From contig CALACF010000464.1 of the NCBI GenBank assembly GCA_937890245.1, forward strand, positions 1 to 8,483: a DNA stretch of 8,483 nt. Reading direction: 5' to 3'. A model generated the notes under the pieces. It did no database searches. It was not told where the DNA came from and saw only the letters and a program-made list of their open reading frames with translations. Of this stretch, positions 6,039 to 8,483 are shown piece by piece. The translations under genes were made by a program, and so were the position numbers. Within the stretch, counting starts at the first letter, position 1. The number at the start of each line of letters is the position of its first letter. This stretch comes from an uncultured Flavobacteriales bacterium (GTDB lineage: Bacteria; Bacteroidota; Bacteroidia; Flavobacteriales_D; Sanyastnellaceae).

Positions 6039-7423
6039 CACGCGCCTTTAACAGCTTCCGCCCCGGCATCCTCGCTGAAGCCCACACCCTCTTGGGCGAG
6101 CGCAGCGAGCAAAGGTTTGTAGACCCGCGCCTCGGTTGGCATGACCAGCCCAGAAAAATTCCAATCGCCTCGGGCAATGTGCCGAGCGGCTAACGCCAGC
6201 GGAAGGCCGACCGTTTTGGACATCCCGGTATGCAGGTAATCCTCGCCGCGCAAGGTCAGCCAACTGCGTAGTACGCGCGCCACGCCGCCCTTATCGACGA
6301 ACTTGAAGCGATGCCACATCACAATCAAATCGATGTCTGTGTCACTCAGCATCCATTTTTTTTCGAGCAACTTCTGCAGCACATCTGCCGGCGAACCACG
6401 TTCAATTCCGATCGGCGCTTCTTCAAACAGCCCGAGCCAAGCCAATTTCCCCATCGTTTCCGCGTCACAGCCCGTCAGGCGCGCGACACCGTCAGCCACC
6501 TCTTCCGAAGTTGATTTCGGCCCACATCCGGGCACAAAAGCCGCCGTGAATTGCCGCCATGACAAGCCCTCAGGCCAACTCACCTGCGCATCCGCCCGGT
6601 TCATGCCCAGCTGAAACAGCGCATCCCAGCCCGCGCAAAAGCCCGGTCCACGCAAAGTTCCGCGCACCAACGTGTCCACGCCTTGAAGGCCGTAGATGTC
6701 GGCGTATCCAAGCGAATCGCGATTGGCATACCCTTCAAAACGACCCTCACCCGGCACCTCAACCGGCGTCACCTCCTGGAAAAGCCGATGCGGCGGACAG
6801 AGCTCCACGCCCCCGTTCTTGAGGTAAGTTGCCGAGCCGCCTTGGCCTGCCAACACGACGTTCCGAGGATTCCATGTGAACTTATAATGCCACGGATTGT
6901 CGTCACTTTCGCGCGCGACCAAACCACCGGTGTAGCTTTCAAAACTGGTCATCTGGCCGCCTGCGTCGCGAATTTCATCGATGGCCGCCATCGCACTCAT
7001 GTGATCAATCCCCGGATCTAGGCCCAATTCATTGATCAGCATCACACCCTTATTCGCCGCGGCATCGCCCAACTCAGCCATTTCCGGCGACACATAACTC
7101 GGCGTAATCGCGTGGCAACCCGCCTCGATCGCGTCGGCCATAACCGCAGGGTGCATGAACGCAGGCAGCATCGACACAACAATATCAGCTGCTGCAATCT
7201 CCGCCTTGCGCGCCGCCGCATCATCGGCATCAAGCCTGAACGCCGAGGCCCTCGTCTCCATGCCGTTCTCGCCTTTCACGCCGTTAATTTTTGACTGGGC
7301 CAAGGCCTCATCGAGGTCGCCGACCCGCACACTGAAGCCCTCAGCCCCTGAAAATTTCACCAAATTTCTGATGAGCGTCGAACTCGATCGCCCCGCTCCT
7401 AACACCAAAATTCGCTTGCCCAT
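6038..7423 (-). CDS. Saccharopine dehydrogenase family protein (Lys9-like)
   Basis: This 461-residue protein has an N-terminal Rossmann fold with the dinucleotide loop VLGAGRSSS at 7-15 and SMLPAFMHP at 84-92. The family core NELGLDPGIDHMSAM (131-145) follows, then SYTGGLVARESDDNPWHYKF (163-182) and WNPRNVVLAGQGG (184-196), and a C-terminal segment TVGLPLALAARHIARG (404-419). These fit saccharopine dehydrogenases of the glutamate-forming type, which interconvert saccharopine with glutamate and aminoadipate semialdehyde using NAD(P). Length is normal for that type. Lysine breakdown is the likely role, but no other lysine gene is in view, so substrate and direction are inferred. It leads a two-gene unit, overlapping the next gene as TGATG, and diverges from the plus-strand lipoprotein gene. 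GAGG lies only three bases before the ATG, too close for an ordinary ribosome binding site. Confidence 0.92.
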   Translation of the reverse strand: MGKRILVLGAGRSSSTLIRNLVKFSGAEGFSVRVGDLDEALAQSKINGVKGENGMETRASAFRLDADDAAARKAEIAAADIVVSMLPAFMHPAVMADAIEAGCHAITPSYVSPEMAELGDAAANKGVMLINELGLDPGIDHMSAMAAIDEIRDAGGQMTSFESYTGGLVARESDDNPWHYKFTWNPRNVVLAGQGGSATYLKNGGVELCPPHRLFQEVTPVEVPGEGRFEGYANRDSLGYADIYGLQGVDTLVRGTLRGPGFCAGWDALFQLGMNRADAQVSWPEGLSWRQFTAAFVPGCGPKSTSEEVADGVARLTGCDAETMGKLAWLGLFEEAPIGIERGSPADVLQKLLEKKWMLSDTDIDLIVMWHRFKFVDKGGVARVLRSWLTLRGEDYLHTGMSKTVGLPLALAARHIARGDWNFSGLVMPTEARVYKPLLAALAQEGVGFSEDAGAEAVKGA

Positions 7424-7496
7424 ATCCTCGGTATTTCGCGCGATTCACACGCATTTTTTCGAAGATGAAGATGGACAGAAGCCTGCGAACCCTCAA

Positions 7497-7513
7497 CAAA
7501 AATTCAATTTTTG
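7497..7513. promoter_or_regulatory. Perfect 17-base palindrome in the divergent intergenic region, candidate operator
   Basis: CAAAAATT (7497-7504) and AATTTTTG (7506-7513) are exact reverse complements around a single C at 7505. The site lies between two divergent genes, 74-90 bases upstream of the saccharopine dehydrogenase start and about 10 bases upstream of the -33 box of the lipoprotein promoter. That placement fits a dimeric regulator site or an AT-rich upstream promoter element. No regulator gene is in the window, so the role is inferred. Confidence 0.45.
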
Positions 7514-7522
7514 GCACGCGAC

Positions 7523-7551
7523 TTGTCCACAACCGCCGTCGCTTACTTTTG
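7523..7551 (+). promoter_or_regulatory. Bacteroidota-type promoter for the TPR lipoprotein
   Basis: TTG at 7523-7525 and TACTTTTG at 7544-7551 are 18 bases apart, in keeping with the Bacteroidota -33 and TAnnTTTG -7 elements. The box ends 4 bases before the ATG at 7556, so the transcript would start almost on that codon: either the mRNA is leaderless or translation begins at the in-frame ATG at 7571. Confidence 0.6.
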
Positions 7552-7555
7552 CCTC

Positions 7556-8483
7556 ATGAAATTTGCCTCAATGCAAAGCCCAATCCCGCGATTGATTGTC
7601 ATAACCCTCGCGATTGCTCTTGCCGCCGCCTCTGCCACCGCTCTGACCGGTTGCAACGGCCCGAAAGCGCTCACCCGCAAGGCGCACAAATACGAAGCAG
7701 CCCAGCTCCACGCCCAAGCCGCAGACTATTACGTCATGGCCTTGCGCAAAAAATCCGGGCACATCGAGGCCCTTGTTGGTCTTCGTTCTACAGGCCAATT
7801 GGTCTTCGACGACCAGATGGGCGATTTCAAAATGAAATCCGCTGCGGGCGACCGCGCAGGCGCCATTTCAGCTTACGAAAAAGCCCGTACCTCGCAACAG
7901 AAGTACGCTTCCGTTGGTGTAGAGCTCTCCGTCCCGCCCAGCCTATCAGAAGACTTCGACGCCCTCGTCAACTCCCACATAACCCAACTCTACGACGCGG
8001 GCATGGCGCATCTGAACACCCAGAACTACGAAGCCGCTGCCACACAATTCCAGGAGGTCACCCGACTGAGCCCGGAATTTCGAGACGCACAAGCACTCTT
8101 GGTGATCGCGCGCGCAGAGCCGCTCTATATCCGTGGCGAAACAGCCTTTAACAACAAACGCTACCGAGCGGCCCACCAAGCCTTCACGGCTTGCGTCGCC
8201 GTCGATCCCAACTACAAATCCGCCGCCTTGCTGCGGGACGAGGCCCTCTCGGTTGGACGATTCAACATCGCCATCAACACCTTTGAAAGTGGCCACTCCG
8301 AGCAAGGCGCAGCCGTCGAGCTCCGCGGAATCATCATGGACGCCCTCCTAAATTCAAATGACCCCTTCATCGGGGTCGTCGACCGCCTCAACCAAGATCA
8401 AATGTTGGCCGAGCAAGAGCTGGCCCTCTCCGGTCTTGTCGAATCCAACTCAGCCGTTTCGGTCGGTGAAATGACGGGCGCCC
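7556..8483 (+). CDS. Lipoprotein with TPR-like repeats and a CsgG-type domain (3' partial)
   Basis: The frame stays open to the right edge, giving 309 residues. The N-terminus is a lipoprotein signal: Arg12, a hydrophobic core LIVITLAIALAAASA, then the lipobox LTGC with Cys33. Helical-repeat signatures follow, with TPR-like spacing of Tyr, Ala and Pro: about 43-80 (AAQLHAQAADYYVMAL), 145-180 (YDAGMAHLNTQNYEAAATQF, then SPEFRDA) and 190-226 (YIRGETAFNNKRYRAAHQAF, then DPNYKSA). From about 236 the sequence resembles the CsgG/LpoB-like fold: a strand-like RFNIAINTFESG, then FIGVVDRLNQDQMLAEQELA (271-290) and LSGLVESNSAVSVGEMTGA, matching the family pattern VDRxNxxxxLxEQxLxxSGLV...GxxxGA. Such proteins act in the periplasm or outer membrane in secretion or envelope assembly. 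The exact role is unknown. The start is at 7556 or, given the promoter, 7571. Confidence 0.85.
   Translation, partial: MKFASMQSPIPRLIVITLAIALAAASATALTGCNGPKALTRKAHKYEAAQLHAQAADYYVMALRKKSGHIEALVGLRSTGQLVFDDQMGDFKMKSAAGDRAGAISAYEKARTSQQKYASVGVELSVPPSLSEDFDALVNSHITQLYDAGMAHLNTQNYEAAATQFQEVTRLSPEFRDAQALLVIARAEPLYIRGETAFNNKRYRAAHQAFTACVAVDPNYKSAALLRDEALSVGRFNIAINTFESGHSEQGAAVELRGIIMDALLNSNDPFIGVVDRLNQDQMLAEQELALSGLVESNSAVSVGEMTGA

Noticed and set aside
7497..7513. AATTTTTG on the minus strand as a -7 box for the saccharopine dehydrogenase gene.
   Set aside because: It misses the first T of TAnnTTTG, the nearest suitable TTG is 25 bases away, and it would give a leader of about 70 bases. I could not identify this gene's promoter.
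7465..8151. Plus-strand 228-codon frame in the lipoprotein region.
   Set aside because: Its protein is Arg/Pro/Ser-rich and without structure, whereas the frame from 7556 gives a lipobox, TPR-like repeats and a CsgG-like segment and stays open to the edge.

Overview
The window looks like a core chromosomal segment of a Bacteroidota bacterium, probably a GC-rich relative of the Flavobacteriales. G+C judged by eye is in the mid to high 50s percent. Three things point to Bacteroidota. First, the order small membrane protein, mutL, rhomboid, rhomboid (with a C-terminal IDRILDKIS-type tail), endonuclease/exonuclease/phosphatase-like protein is a familiar Bacteroidota arrangement. Second, two start codons are preceded by TACTTTTG, which fits the phylum's TAnnTTTG -7 promoter element. 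Third, Shine-Dalgarno sequences are almost absent. I see no rRNA, tRNA, CRISPR array, insertion sequence or phage gene.

Layout. From right to left on the minus strand, a first unit (7423 to 5448) holds a saccharopine-dehydrogenase-family enzyme, coupled by a TGATG overlap to a secreted protein I do not recognise. After a GC-rich dyad in a 233-base gap, a second, tightly packed unit (5214 to 1) holds ispH, a 97-residue single-pass membrane protein, mutL, two rhomboid proteins, and the start of a membrane protein that is probably an endonuclease/exonuclease/phosphatase-family member. Spacings there are 2 bases, a 16-base overlap, 50 bases, 13 bases and a 17-base overlap, so most of it is probably one transcript. 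On the plus strand, diverging from the saccharopine dehydrogenase gene across a 132-base gap, is a lipoprotein with TPR-like repeats followed by what looks like a CsgG-type domain. It runs off the right edge.

How the genes relate. IspH makes isoprenoid precursors and MutL serves mismatch repair. The rhomboids are intramembrane proteases or rhomboid-fold proteins. The lipoprotein would sit in the outer or inner membrane facing the periplasm. No shared pathway is evident; the second unit looks like a conserved housekeeping cluster rather than a dedicated system.

The most interesting signals are not genes. GC skew on the plus strand flips from G-rich (left half) to C-rich (right half) around 3.95 to 4.5 kb, although neighbouring genes keep the same direction across the flip; this is the polarity expected near a replication terminus. 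Promoter-like TACTTTTG boxes lie only 4 to 5 bases before two start codons, suggesting leaderless or near-leaderless mRNAs. A perfect 17-base palindrome sits in the divergent gap. MutL has a degenerate endonuclease motif. I did not find a convincing new multi-gene system here.
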